DNA of 64,000 nt from Sordaria brevicollis. Taxonomy: Eukaryota > Ascomycota > Sordariomycetes > Sordariales > Sordariaceae. The position numbers were made by a program, and so were the translations under genes. The notes below the pieces were generated by a model. It ran no database searches and had not been told where the DNA came from. It saw nothing but the letters and a program-made list of their open reading frames with translations. The stretch spans positions 388,551-452,550 of the forward strand of contig JAUTDP010000017.1 of the NCBI GenBank assembly GCA_033439795.1, in the 5' to 3' direction. Of the stretch, positions 11,637 through 25,600 are shown in pieces (position 1 is the first letter of the stretch; the number at the start of each line of letters is the position of its first letter).

Positions 11637-13120
11637 ATGTCGACAGAAGCAAAGACAATGAAGGCTGTGGTCTTCGAAGGCCCCAAGAAGGTCTCGGTTC
11701 AGGATAGACCTATTCCTGAGTGTAAGTCTGACTCTTTTACGTCCCGAAGCACCTCACCTGCTCGCTGGACTTTGGACTTTGCCTTATCCCACTACATCAC
11801 GATAATCATGTGGTAAAGTTAGCTAACGCAAACACCATGGACGAACAGTACAAGATCCCAGAGACATCATCGTCAAGGTGCAAATGACTGCTCTTTGCGG
11901 CTCGTAAGTTCTATTCTCTATTTCTTCTCACCTCTTACTCTGATCTATACCATGAAATTTCTCGTTTACCCATTTACTAACCATCGCCAATCCCCCAGTG
12001 AACTTCACACCTACCGCGGCCGCGAATCCTCCACCCCCGGCTTCATAATGGGCCACGAATTCACCGGCGTCGCCCACTCCGTCGGCTCGAGCGTCACCAC
12101 CATCAAAGTCGGGGACAAGATCGTCGCCCCCTTCACCGTCTCGTGCGGAACCTGTTTCTACTGCAATCAGGGCTTTTCTTCGCGCTGCGAATCCTCTCTG
12201 CTGTTCGGTAGCGCCAAGCTCGACGGCGGTCAGGCCGAGTACGTCCGCATCCCGCTTGCCGATGGCACAGCGGTGGTGGCGCCGCCCGAGATTGAGGATG
12301 AGAGGGCGCTGGTGCTGATGGCGGATATTTTCCCCACGGGGTACTATGGCGCCACGAGCGCGTTTGAGTTGATGGATTATCAGCATCGGGTGAAGAAGAG
12401 CGGGAGCTCGGCGACGGGGTCGACGGTGGTGGTGGTTGGATGTGGTCCCGTGGGATTGTGTGCGATTGTGAGCGCGTTGGAGTTTAAGCCTAAGCATTTG
12501 TTTGCTGTTGATTGTGTCGAGAGCAGGTTGCAGTTGGCGAAGGAGTTGGGTGCGGAGCCGTTGAACTTTGCGGATGTTGAGAAGGGAGGAATTGGCTTGG
12601 AGGGTATGGTGAAGAGGGTTAAGGAGGTGACGGAGGGCAGGGGCGCGGATGCGGTCATAGAGGTGGTGGGAAGCAGGCCGGCGCTCAAGACGGCGGTTGA
12701 GCTGGTGAGACCGTTTGGCGTGATCAGCAGTATTGGTGTGCAGGGAGCTTATGATTTGCCGTGGACGGGTGCTGATGGGTATAAGTGAGTTGTTTCTCTT
12801 TCCTTCCGTCTCATGATGAGATGGCTATGGACGAGTTTGGCTAACCGATCCGGAAACAGCAAAAACTTGAGAGTACAGATGGGCCGGTGCCCGGTACGAT
12901 CCATCTTCCGTGAAGCGTTGGAGGTGATGGCTAGGAACCAGCACAAGTTCAGGTACGTTTCTCGTTTTATATTGTTCGTTGACCCTTGAGCTGAGATTGC
13001 TGACCACCCAACGTATACAGCTTCATGTTCGACAAAATCATGCCCTTGGCTGAAGCTGTCGAGGGATATGATCTCTTTGATAACATGAAGGCACAGAAGG
13101 TGATCTTCAAGCCTTGGTAA
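11637..13120 (+). CDS. Zinc-dependent alcohol dehydrogenase (medium-chain, MDR)
   Basis: Exons 11637-11721, 11849-11903, 11999-12784, 12860-12952 and 13021-13120 give 372 aa with every junction in phase. It oxidises alcohols or reduces aldehydes with NAD(P) in the cytosol; the true substrate cannot be read from sequence. The catalytic zinc ligands are Cys in TALCGSE and His-Glu in IMGHEFTG. The structural zinc motif C-x2-C-x2-C-x7-C is complete (CGTCFYC...C). The Rossmann motif is VVVVGCGPVGLCA. The GroES-like N-domain and C-terminal KVIFKPW are typical. It resembles the glutathione-dependent formaldehyde dehydrogenase-like branch of fungal MDR enzymes, but I am not sure of the subclass. It converges with sen15, 159 bp away. 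Confidence 0.93.
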
Positions 13121-13279
13121 AGCGAGCTTGTTCTCTTCAGGCCAGAGATGTCGTAAACATGGGTAGAGTATCCGGAGAAGATCAGATAGTCTACCCATCT
13201 ACAGGTACTTCCAACGGACAGATACCATCACGTCGTACAGACGAATGTGGGACGTTGTTGTGTCCGCTTTGTGCTTCTC

Positions 13280-13747
13280 TCAGTTCTGTCTGGGCTTCAC
13301 AAGGCCGTTGTGCATCCAGTAATACGTGACAGTTGAATCATCCTGGACGGTCGCAAGCAAGATGCGCTTGCCACGCTTCGGACCCCTCCACAGCTGCCAG
13401 TGAGCATCCTCGCTGATGTTCACAGATTCGCCTCCAGGAGGGATGGCTGTGATGGCATCAAAGACGGCCGAGAAATCGGCGATAGACCACTTCTCGGCCA
13501 GATGCAGCGGGAGAACCCATTCAAGCTCCGGCTCCTGAGGAATACGCTCGTTCAACTCCTTCTCAGCCTTGATGATTTCGATCTGCTCATCGGGGTGCAC
13601 ATAGAGGCGCTTTGGTGGGAGTCCGTAGAGGAGAGGTCGAGGGAGGTTGTCCTGGTTATGGATCTGGACCTGGGTCCAGTCGTGTTGATTTTCCAGGTTG
13701 TTTACCACCACCTTGGTAAGAGATTGGATGTGTTTGTCGACCGACAT
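13280..13747 (-). CDS. sen15: tRNA-splicing endonuclease subunit Sen15
   Basis: A single exon of 155 aa in the excellent start context CCAACATGTCGG. Sen15 is a non-catalytic, structural subunit of the tRNA splicing endonuclease (Sen2-Sen34-Sen54-Sen15), which removes introns from pre-tRNAs. The Sen15 domain covers most of the protein: conserved features visible are LPRPLLYGLPPKRLYVHPDE, then ELEWVLPLHLAEKWSI and, near the end, GKRILLATVQDDSTVTYYW. Size is normal for the family. It converges with the alcohol dehydrogenase gene. Confidence 0.88.
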   Translation of the reverse strand: MSVDKHIQSLTKVVVNNLENQHDWTQVQIHNQDNLPRPLLYGLPPKRLYVHPDEQIEIIKAEKELNERIPQEPELEWVLPLHLAEKWSIADFSAVFDAITAIPPGGESVNISEDAHWQLWRGPKRGKRILLATVQDDSTVTYYWMHNGLVKPRQN

Positions 13748-14274
13748 GTTGGCGAAGAATTATAACGGTCTCGAGTTTGGCGTATGAGGTCGTCGATGTG
13801 GTCCGAGCATGAAGCTTTCGTGAAGATGCCCAGTCTCGTTCATTTTTGCGAGTTTGTTTGGCGGGGTCGATTCCGGACTCCAATTTTCAGTGGGTCTCGC
13901 CCGCAAAGAGAAGGCCTGAAAATGGAAAGAACGCGATCAACAAGGGTCCCCTAACAGCCCTGCGGGGGGAGGGGGGTCGCTGGAGGTGCTGTCGCCTTTA
14001 TGTTTCATTAAAAATATAATCTTACTTTCATATTTTCGTTGAAATATCATATTAAAGGGTTCAATATGGTATTAAGCGATAAATCTCTATCTTAGTACGT
14101 TTTAGCGTCGCGGTTGAATATATATTACCGGAAAACATAACTTTTAAGCGCTAAACATGGCCCCACTCCGTAACTTAACACCGTGCACTGATAGGACTCT
14201 ATTAGCGATATAGCATTTATAGCCAATACGGGCTGTGTACCTAATATGCAATCCCTTGCGGAAATTTTATTAAC
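13748..14274. other. sen15 5' flank grading into AT-rich DNA
   Basis: The sen15 promoter side is of normal composition up to about 13990. From there AT content rises, but CpA and TpG remain common up to about 14270 (for example the stretch at 14155-14270), so this part is not fully RIP-mutated. No gene is seen. Confidence 0.5.
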
Positions 14275-14321
14275 GCTAAATATCAAAAATTCCAAATTAA
14301 TATAATATTTTATTACTAACC

Positions 14322-14465
14322 TTATATTTTCCTTACGGATATTAAATCTTATACGATTTTTATTCTATAGTAGTATAGTATTTCTTTCCTATATTATATT
14401 TTCTTTACGGATATTAAATTTTATACGATTTCCATTTTATAGTGGTGTAGTATTTCCTTTTTACA
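14322..14465. repeat. 72-bp tandem duplication
   Basis: Two adjacent copies, 14322-14393 and 14394-14465, share blocks such as TTACGGATATTAAAT and TTATACGATTT. Most differences I can see between them are C/T or A/G transitions, as RIP would make. The duplication marks the left border of the large AT-rich block. Confidence 0.8.
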
Positions 14466-17400
14466 CTATAATTTATAATAATTTTATATTTGTATTAAGA
14501 TTATTTTATAGTCGAGGGTATATTTTATTGCGATTTTAAATTGCTTACGATTTATAGTCGCCGCTAATTCTATATTTTATTAAATTATTATTATTTTACA
14601 ATTAATATTATATTTTTACTATAATATAATATAAAATATAATTGGTAATAATTATTAAGGAGGGAGAAAGCGTTATATTAAACTATAATAAGCATTTACT
14701 TATAAAGTATTTACTTCTATTTATTTAATTAGGTTATAAATTAAAATTCTATTCCTTTTATTCCGTTTATTCCTTATAGGAGCTATTCGGAGGTACTTTA
14801 ATATAATAATACCCTTATTAATAAAAACTCTAATAATAAAATAAATAAATTAATAAAGAGTAAAATAATTCGCAATAAATAAATATAATAATAGTACTAG
14901 CTCCTATATCCTATAAAATGCCTAGGCAATATTTAATTAAATTAATAAACAAAAAGAAAAACTATTCGTAATAGAGGTATATAATAATACCTTAATAGTT
15001 AATATCCTATGAAATATCCCGTTAAAGTACTTTATCTAAATAAAGGTATAAAAAAAATAAAAGATAATTGGTATTAGAAATAAAAGAAATAATATCCTAA
15101 TATTCCTTTATTTTTTAAATCCTCCGTCGGAGTATTTAAAAAGAATAATAAAAGAAAAAAAAAATAATTTACAATAGAAATATATAATAATACTATAATA
15201 TTCCCTTACCCTATCGAAAAAAATAAATATAATACGTAGTAGGGTATATCTTTACTATAAAGCCTTAAATATTTCCTTACTCTATAATTAGGGCCGGAAA
15301 ATTAATTAAAAAACTAATTGGAGTAGTATAGATTAAATTAAAAGAGGAAATTAATAATAGAAGACCGGCTTCGATATATTTTAAGGCTTAGGGTTATTCT
15401 TATATTAAAATCGCCGCCTATTCCTCCTAGAATTCCTACTCGTTTTTCAAAGCAATATCCTAATAAATAAATAATCTCTTAACTAGAGGTATATTTTAAA
15501 TATTATTATTAAAATTAGCCGTACCCAAAGTAAAAACCTTTTTATAGGCTTCTTTAATAAATTTATCAGCTTATTTAACTTTTTTCTATATAGTATTATA
15601 ACGATTATATATAATAACTTCCAATTTATTAGGATTATATTCTTTATTATTAAATAAATTTAAGTCCGGGGGAAAATTACTTTCGGGATTAAATATATTA
15701 TAATATACTTTATCCTTTACCTTCTACTCTTTATATAATTTCTAAACTTCGCTTTCCTATTTAATATAAATTTTATAACGTTTTTAAAGCGTATAAATTC
15801 GCTTTTTTACTATTTAATTAGAAAGCTCGAATTCAATTAATTTAAAAAGGTCGGAGAATTCGAGGGCGTTATAAATATTAAATTTGTATAGGCTCCGATT
15901 ATTTATAATATTTAAATAATTTAGAATTAGGTCGATATCTTTTAAAAGAGAATATAATTAAAGGAGTTTTAAATTATATAACGTATTAAAGTCTTTACGA
16001 TAATACTATACCGAAAAATTAATATTTATTTTATAATAATATTATTCGGTTATTTTTACCCTCGTTATTAAAGGAAGGGAGGATTCGTTTTTGTATTTAA
16101 TAATATTAAATCGATGGTTCTAAAACTATTTAATAATCTCCCGCTCGTTGGGCTTCATATCGAAACTAGGGTTAAGGATTTTAATAATATCGTTATTATC
16201 TTTATCTTTAAAATTATTAATAATAATAATATTATTCGCTTAATTAGGGTATAATATAAGTATTACTACGTTCGTATTTTATTTAATATTTGTATATTCG
16301 GGCTTTATAACCTCCGCTTTCGCTTATATAGGAATTATAGGCTCTATAAAGGTATTAGAGGGCTAAGCTTCCTAAGTAATAATTAAATATAACGACCGTA
16401 TATATTAATTTTAATTATAATATTAATTAATTAATAATTATAAAATAATTTATAAATTTATAAAGAAGGAATAGCCTAATTCTCTTTAATATAACGCTAA
16501 AAGAAGCGATCGGAATTTTACGCTTTATATTAAAAGGAAAATTAATAGTAGCTAAAGGTATAATAAAAGCCGTAGATATAATAGATAAGGATATTATTAA
16601 ATTTATATTTATATCTTTAAATATATTATTTTATTATTTGATAAATTTATTATTATCGGCGGTAAAAATTAAATTCGATTCGAATATATACGGCTCTATA
16701 TATTTATTAGGGCTATTGGGGATAAAAATATTAGGAATAAAGATTTTAATTATAACCGATTTAATTATATCGTTAAGTATTTAATAAATATCCGGGTCTT
16801 CGGCCTTTATTTTATTATCCTCTTTACGCTAAATACTATTAATTATATATATATATTTATCGTTATTATTTTCGATTCTACTTTTAATATCTTCGTTTTC
16901 TTTAAGATTAACTTCCGGAGGCGGGCTCGGTTCGCTATTCAATTTACGCTATTCGGTGTCCGTATACTTGCTCTTCATATTCCAAATCCTTAACTATTCG
17001 ATAATAATAGTAATAATATCGTTCTTATAATTAATATCCCGGTATTTAAATATAATAAAGTATTTAACGAATTTACGCTCTAATTTTATAAATAAAGTAT
17101 ATATATTTATTATTTAATTAATTCTAATTATATTTTATTAGATTATTCTATTTCTGTAATTTACTTAGAATCTTTTATTTTGTTTACCGCCAATTTCCGC
17201 TCTTTATTTTTATTTATTATTTCCTTAAAAGTAAAAATAAATTTTTTACGCAATAATAAATTATATAAAAATTTATTATCTTTAATAAAGTTTATACTAA
17301 ATAATTCGCCGCTATCGGCGAAACGGAATTCTATTATAGAATATTAAAAGATTAATATAATCTCCGGATACTTCTTATAAAACCTATTCTAAGTAAATTT

Positions 17401-20400
17401 TAATTTATAATTTAAATAAAAATCATTTTTTAATTTATTTAATAAATATATAATAATACTTATAAAAATTACGACCGTAAGTCTTCATTTAATATAATCA
17501 ATATTAGCCCAAAATACCGCCTTAAATTTGTAATAAAAACCATCGCTACGCGTATTATATTCCTTCTTTACGCTTTTATCGTTAAAAGTAATATTATTAT
17601 CCGTATTCTTTTTAAATCGTCCGTAACCCTTTTTTTTAAATTTAATAATTAAAATTACGTTAATATCGTTAATAATAACGGTTATTTCTTTTTTTAATTT
17701 ACTTAAGCCCCTCTTTAATATAATTAATAATATAATTACTACTTTAATAATAACGTTTTAATTTCGAATATATTTAGGGGGTTTATTATATTTCTTTATA
17801 AATTATAAAACGGGTACCACTAACGGACTTTCTATTTAAATAATAAATATTTAAATTTTAACGGTAGCGACCGCCTTTTTTATTTATTCTCTTATATTAC
17901 GAATTATAAAATATATTAAATTTATCGCGAAAACGGATACTAATCGTAAATTAACTTACCCTACGATATACTTAACGCAACGCGTATAACGGGAATATAA
18001 TCGCTTTACCGTAAAAGTAGGAATATATAAATTAAAATAATTAATATAAAAATATTATTTCGAAAGAATAAAAATAGAATTAATATAACGGTTAATTGTA
18101 ATAATTATATAATTTAAAAACGTTAAAAATTATAATAAGAGGGAATCAATTTGTTAATAGGAGGTAAAATAGAAGTAAAATAGGAATCAAATCCGGGTAG
18201 GATAGGATTTTCTTCCCGTATAAATTTATATACGATACTTATACTATATTCGACTTTATATTAAATAACATTTAAATATAGAAATTTAATATCCCGGTTA
18301 TTTATTTATTTAATTAATCCAATATTGTAATTATTTAGGATTAAAACCAATTCGTTTATTTTAATAAAGGTATAGAGAATTTAATTACCTTTCTTCTATA
18401 TTTGCTTTATACTTTTATTTTAATATTAAACGCGGATATAATAATTATATAATATTTAAATAGCACTTATTATAATTAAATTATCAATTAGAATATCGTT
18501 CTTATTTAATAAATATATATTAATATAAAATAATATAAAATTAAATACAATATATTACCTTTCGCCCGGGGATTACGAATCCTATTAGTTAATACTTTTA
18601 TAATAATGGGAGCCTTTAATTATCTAGATTTAATAAATGCTTTTAATAATTATACTTACTTTATATTCTATATTCCGCCTTTCTTATTAAATATATATAT
18701 CCGGCGTTTCGAAATCTATTTCCTAGAACACCTCCCAATAAATACCCGTAAATATAATAAAATAATAAACCAAGGAAAAAATAAAATAATCAAACTAAGG
18801 GGCATATTTATATTATACCTAAAAGGATAATAATATTAATAATAATACTAAAGAAAGGAATGGTGACGAATAAAAGAAAAGATACAAAGGAAAAGAAAAA
18901 AAAAAGAATATAGGAATAAACGAGTAAATTCTTATTCAAGTAGTTTCCTCGGCGACGGTATTAGTGGCAAAAATAGAGGTACCGCTAGAAGTATTCGGGT
19001 TAGAAATAAGAAGCGTTCCGAAATTAACTTTAAGGGGGGTAAAGAAGAAGCTATTTATTTTAATTTATAAAAATACTTTTTTAATTTAGCGAATTACGGC
19101 CTTTTTAACTACTTTAATTTTAAAAATAATAAAAAAATCCGTATAAATTAACTTCGGGCCCCAATTCTTATTAAAATAAATTTACTCCTATAAATTTCTA
19201 TAATAATCGTCGTTATAATCGTATTTATCGTTAAAAATGTAATTTTTATAAAAGACTTCGATAACTTATATATTAACCTTAAATATAATTATAACCTCTA
19301 TATAAATATTTATTATATATTATTAATAATTTAATTTTATATAAAGTAATAATAATACGTATTTTTATACTATATTTATATAATTAGCTTAAATTTTTTA
19401 ATATTTAAGAATTTCGTCAATTAGTAAAATAATATTAAAAATTCGTCCTTACCGGCCTTTATCTTTTATTTCTTTATAAAGTATAACCGGATTAAATTTA
19501 TATTACTTTTAATAAAGCTATTAAATACTTCGTCGGATTTATTAAATTCCTTAATTCTATCCTTAATTAGTTTTAGAGTACGGCTTTTCTATTAAAAAAA
19601 ATTATTAATATACTTCCGAATTATAATATTTTAAATATAATACTATATTTTATTATTATAAATGAAATTGTAAGTAATATATTCGACGATAAATTCTATC
19701 GAATTTATATTTATATTAATGATATATACAATACGCAAAAAGTCTTACGCTTCTTCCTAAAATTTTAATAAATAAGGATTATAATCGATTTTATCTTTAG
19801 CGTCTTTCTTAGCCGGATATTAATTATTATCCTCGTCGATATTAATAAAATCGATATTATATTTACGCTTCTTACCGACGAATTACTATAAAATAATAAT
19901 TAAAAAAAAGATATAGATATTTATTTATAACGAAATTGGATTTATAATATTAATAGCCGCGAATTTAATAAATAATCTAATATCTTTTACCTTAATTATT
20001 TTAAGGTCCGGGTAATCGGCGGGGTTCTTAAACCTTTTACTCTTTTTTGAACGGGACTTTTTATTAACCTATAAAAAAATTTAAATTAATATTATTTTAA
20101 ATTTTATAAAGCGTAATAAAAGAATTTACATTTATAATACCCGTAGTATTAAATTCTTAGACCTAAAACTAGGATTAAATCCTATTCTAACTATTATTAC
20201 TATTAATATTTAAACTATTATTAAAAAGTACTAATATTATTAAACGTTATAAAACAGTTATTAAATAAAAAGAAAAATAATAAATAAACGATACGAATTA
20301 TTTACATTTAATAATAATAATTATATATATGATATTAAGGATAAGAATTATTATATTTAATATAAAATTAAAATAAAATAGAAATAATACTAAAAGTATT

Positions 20401-20889
20401 TAGGGTATATAATAATATATATATAAAGAGTATATTATTTAATAATATCAAATTAAATAAAAATAAATAAAAATAAATAAAAGAAAATCCTAGATTAAAA
20501 GGAATATTAATTTAACGACGATCGAATACATAACGTAAAGTAATAATACGTAAAGTAGAAAAAGGGGAGGAGGAGAGGGAAGAGAGAAATAACTTTAAGG
20601 ATAGAGGTATACCGGTATAAATAGCACGTACATTATTATATAAACTAATAATTAAATTAAAATTATATATAGAATTCGGAATAATGGAAGTACGTATTAG
20701 GGGAGGAGGCGGGGTACAGAATCACGACCTATATAATATTTAGGTATAAATTTCGACGAAAGTAAATAAATAAATATATAAATATAAAAATACCCCTTTA
20801 CTATTTATTTATTTAATATAAATAATAAGAATAAAAAAACTTTAAAATAAGAAGAAATACCTCTTTCGGTATTATTAAAAGTAATTAAC

Positions 20890-22650
20890 GCTACTCTTCA
20901 TATTATTTAAAATACTTAAAATCAATCGTAAGAATAATTTTAACGCCTTCGAATACAATAATAATAGTAATAATACTTCTACGAATAACAATAATATTAC
21001 TATAAATTCGAATAATTCTAATTCTAATTTTAAATTAAATTCGGATATAAACGATAATAGAACGGGATTTATAATAATAACTAATATTAAAAACGAATAT
21101 AAATTAAGCGAAAATCCGGTATTATTACGAAATAATAATTAAGTAGAAGAGGAATTTCGTAAAGTAGGAATATAAATAGAGTATAACGGTTAATTCCAAT
21201 ACAACGCCGATTAGCCCCCTAATATTCTGGATAAATTATGTTATAATTTATTTATAAATAAATTAGATTATAAAATCGAAGCCTCGGTCGAAAATATAAC
21301 GCTTAATATTATAAAAGCTATTTTCTAGGATATTTATAGCCTATAATTAAATAAGGGTAAATCTATTGAATTAAAATTAAATATTAATAAGACTAAATCT
21401 ATAAATAATTTTAATATAAAATTCGAAATAATTGAAATAGAGGATTTAAATAATTCGGACGATAATAGTAAATTTAAGGAAGATTAAAACCAAAATTAAG
21501 ATTAAAATTATAAAAACTATAAAACTTAAATTCTAATAAATCTAATCTTATAACCCCTACCTATTCGTAGAAATTAAAATTAAGAAGTTTAAAAATAATA
21601 CCAAAATTAAAATTACAATTATAAATAAATTTATAAAATAATAAATAAATTAATTAATCCGATAATAATTTATAAATTTATACTTATAAAAACGAAGATA
21701 ACGGTATTTTAAAACGGATTCGTATTATAAATTTAAAATACTAAATTATCCAAAGCAAATTACCGCAAACTAATCCAATTACTCTAAACGGTATAAAATA
21801 TTAAAAATATTTATAATCTACTACTATATAAAGATATACTTATAAATAAATTTAATAATAATTTACCGCTTTATATAATATAGTTTCGAATGATATTTTT
21901 CGATATAAGGATATTACCAAATTATATCTCGTCGAAAGAAGAATTTCAAATTTTCGATATTACATATATATTCGAAACTTTACTTAAATCAAAAAGTATC
22001 CGCCGTCAAATATATCGCAGCATAACTATTTTCACAAATCGGCTAATTAATAACCTATAGGAAGTATAATAATAAAGTTAATTTATACGTATAACCTCTA
22101 AAAAATATTTAAAATATCTAAATAAACTACCTATATTCCTATCCGACTTTATTTATTAATATTATAATAATAACGGTTATAATTATAATAATAAAAAGTA
22201 TAATATAGTTTATATAAAGAAAGTAATTTATTATAATTTAAATTATATTAAATTAATAGAGCGAAAAGGTCGAATAAGCGATGTAATAATATAACTATAA
22301 AAAGTATATAAAAAACGCATTTTATAAAAGAAATAAAAAACCTCAATCGCAATTTCAAAATTCCTCTTTTTAATAAAGGTTACTAAGAATTATTTATCAT
22401 CGAAAACAACTAGGAAAAAATTAAATATAAATAAATTTTAAAATATATAAATTATATTAAAATTAACTACGAATTCAACCCGGTATTTCCAAATATATAG
22501 AAAAAATATATAATACTATCTACGGTCCGATATTTCTTTAATAACGAAACCTCTAAATTCCGGCCAATTATTATTACTATACCGTTATAAAGCGAATTTA
22601 AATTCAAAACTTACTCGTAAAATTATTTTATAAAATAAACGAATAAATAA
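20890..22650 (+). pseudogene. RIP-degraded coding relic, family unknown
   Basis: Reading in one constant plus-strand frame (codons starting at 20942), the region is interrupted only by TAA and TAG, which RIP makes from CAA, CAG and TGG. Between the stops it gives protein-like text, such as KIEASVENITLNIIKAIF near 21290 and FDIRILPNYISSKEEFQIFD near 21900. Asn, Ile, Lys and Tyr are overrepresented, as expected after C-to-T mutation. It may be a transposon protein. I do not recognise a family, and in AT-rich DNA some of the apparent continuity could be chance, since TGA is rare there anyway. Confidence 0.35.
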
Positions 22651-25600
22651 ATATAATTATTACTAATCTAAATATTCGTAAATAAATTTAAATTCTTTTA
22701 TAATATACAGCAATTAATATACAGCAATTAATTTTAAAAATTCATTTCTTCTATTAATTTTTCCCTCGAAAACTAAAAGAACGACGATTAAATATTATTA
22801 TACTAATACTTTATTTATTTAACGTTAACTTATCTAATATACTAAAATTATTTATTTATATAATTAAATTTAATAAAAGGGTAGAGATTTTTATTAATAA
22901 GAATACTCCGATAATTATATATCCTTTCGTTAATACTTTAATCGGAAATATACTTTAATAATAAAAAATATTTAATTATTTAAATTACTATATAAAAAGG
23001 CCTTACCGATTCTATTTTATCGAAAAAATAAACCGGTTTAATTGAACGTTTAATATATAAAATTAAATTCGGTACTACTTCTAATATCTTTAGAATATCG
23101 TAAACGCCAAAATAATAATAAGAAAAATACAAACCAACGCTTTAATTAAATTAAAATTATTATTAAATTTCCAAATCTTAAATACCTTACGGATATTATT
23201 CCTTACCTTAAATATTATTAAAAATAGAATACTAAATATTACCTATTTGGAATATTAAAACTTAATATAATAATTCCTTTATTTTATTTTCGATTATAAC
23301 GAAAGTAGCTTCCTATTTAAAATAATATTAAACGAAATAATTATTAAATTTATAAAATTTTTTATACTAATTAAATAAATTCAAATATTATCCGTATAAA
23401 AGTATATTAATTTAATAAATATATAATAAACTATTCGAACTATTATTATAATACCCGTCTTTCTTTATATTTAATTAAAGGATACGCATTTTAAAACGTA
23501 CTTATTAGAATATATTTAACGACTAATTAAAAACTACTTTAATATTATAAAGCTTTAAAATATATTACTAATAGGCGTTTAATTAATTATAACCTATTAT
23601 ATTATATTTACTTTCTAAATATTTACTTTATCCGTTATTATAATATATAAAAAGAATAATTATAAGAATAATAAATTTAAATTCGATATATATATTAAAG
23701 AAGGGAGAGCCTCCTTATAATTTATATTTATAATTCGTATATAATATACGAAAATAAAGGAAACCACCCGCAATAAGAAAATATCCAATTTAATTAGCGC
23801 AATATAAGGATATACGGATAACAAGGCCGTATCTCTCGCACTAACGGACGCTACAAGTCTTATTATCCGGCAATAAAACCGAGAATCCCGGCCGGTAATA
23901 CCGGTCGCACTTCTATAATTTCCGGGTTATAGCCGGCCGAAGCCCCCGGCTCCAATATTTATTACTATTATAATATTATAAATAACTCGCCCAATATCTA
24001 AAAATTCGCAATTAATATACCAACCCCTAACCGGTTCGATTAAATCGGTAGTAAAATAATTAAGCACTATAGTAATATAGCTTAAATTAAATATAGAAGA
24101 TAAAAGGAAAGCGATTAATAATAAATCGAAATCGATAATTAAAAAATAGTTCAATAAATTAAATCTACTAAATATTTATTAAAGTCTTTATTATTTTAAT
24201 TCTATTATAAAATATAATAACCTTCGCCAAAATAATACTTTTTGAAGAAAAGTAAAATATAGGTATATTTATTTACAATATTTATAAACTTTTTATTCCT
24301 TTATTTCATAATTAATTATTAATTAATATTTTTAAAAAAGAAATAGGCCGTATAAACTTATATAACGTTACTTCTAAACTTATAATTAAAGATAATAGAC
24401 GTTAAACTATTTTATTTAAATTTATAAGGTATTTTATATATATATTCCCAAAAATTTATAAAAGATTCTAATTATTTAAAGAAATATATCCTAATATCGC
24501 TAAAAGGTAGAATCTAAATTTTAATTAAAATAATCCGGAAGATTTAAATAATATTTTAAAATAATTAATATATATTACGGATAAATATTGTAACCCTTCG
24601 GTATATTATAATATTAAACCTAAAATTATACAAAAGTAATAAAACGAATTATTTTTTATAACGTAAATAATTAGGAAAAACATACTATGGTTATTTATCG
24701 ATAAAATATTATACGCCATTCGCGAAAATTATAATATCTTCTACGTTAATAATTTAAAAAAGTAACCTCCAAAATAGAATAAAATAGTAAAATTCCATAA
24801 CCGGAATAATAATCGATATTCCTTCCAAATTAGGAACTATATATAAGTAAAAAAACCTTTATAGCAAATTAACGGCAACGATATATAACCTATTCCTCAA
24901 GTAAATTCCATTTTAATCCGAAGAATAGCCAAAGTAAATAGTATCTTTATATATAAAATCGTAAATAAATATCGAATTTTTATCGTCCTAACCTATTTTA
25001 TCCTATTAACGAATAACGAAAAAAAGCCTATTCTAAATTATTAAATATATAAAAGAAGAAAAGATCGTAAAATTATTAAATTACCGAAAATAATACTAAA
25101 TACAATTTAGATAATCCCGAAGGATAATAATTAATTTATATATATTCGATATAATATATATTTTATTTAATATTCTATATCCAATTTATAAACGGAGGAA
25201 TAGGATTTATTACCTTCCCGATAAAGTAAATCAATTTAAATAATAAATATACCGAATTCAATATAAAAGGGAATAAAATTAAACCTTTTTTTTTTTACTT
25301 TTACTATTCTATTTAATTATATTTATTTTCAGTATTTCGAAAATATATAAGGATAAATTATAAAAAAATAAAATTAAATCTCTAAATTAAAAAGTATAAT
25401 TATTTGCTTACGGCATTAAGTAAAAAGGGAAAAAGGTATATATTTAATTTAGACTTTATACTTATATTTTATTAAAATTTTTTACAACTTAATTAAAACC
25501 CCCGCCCATATTAAATCCTAAAAGGTATTTATTATAACGTAATTTTTCTACTTACTTCTAGCTTTATTTATTTAAAGGAATTAGATAACTTCTTATTTAC

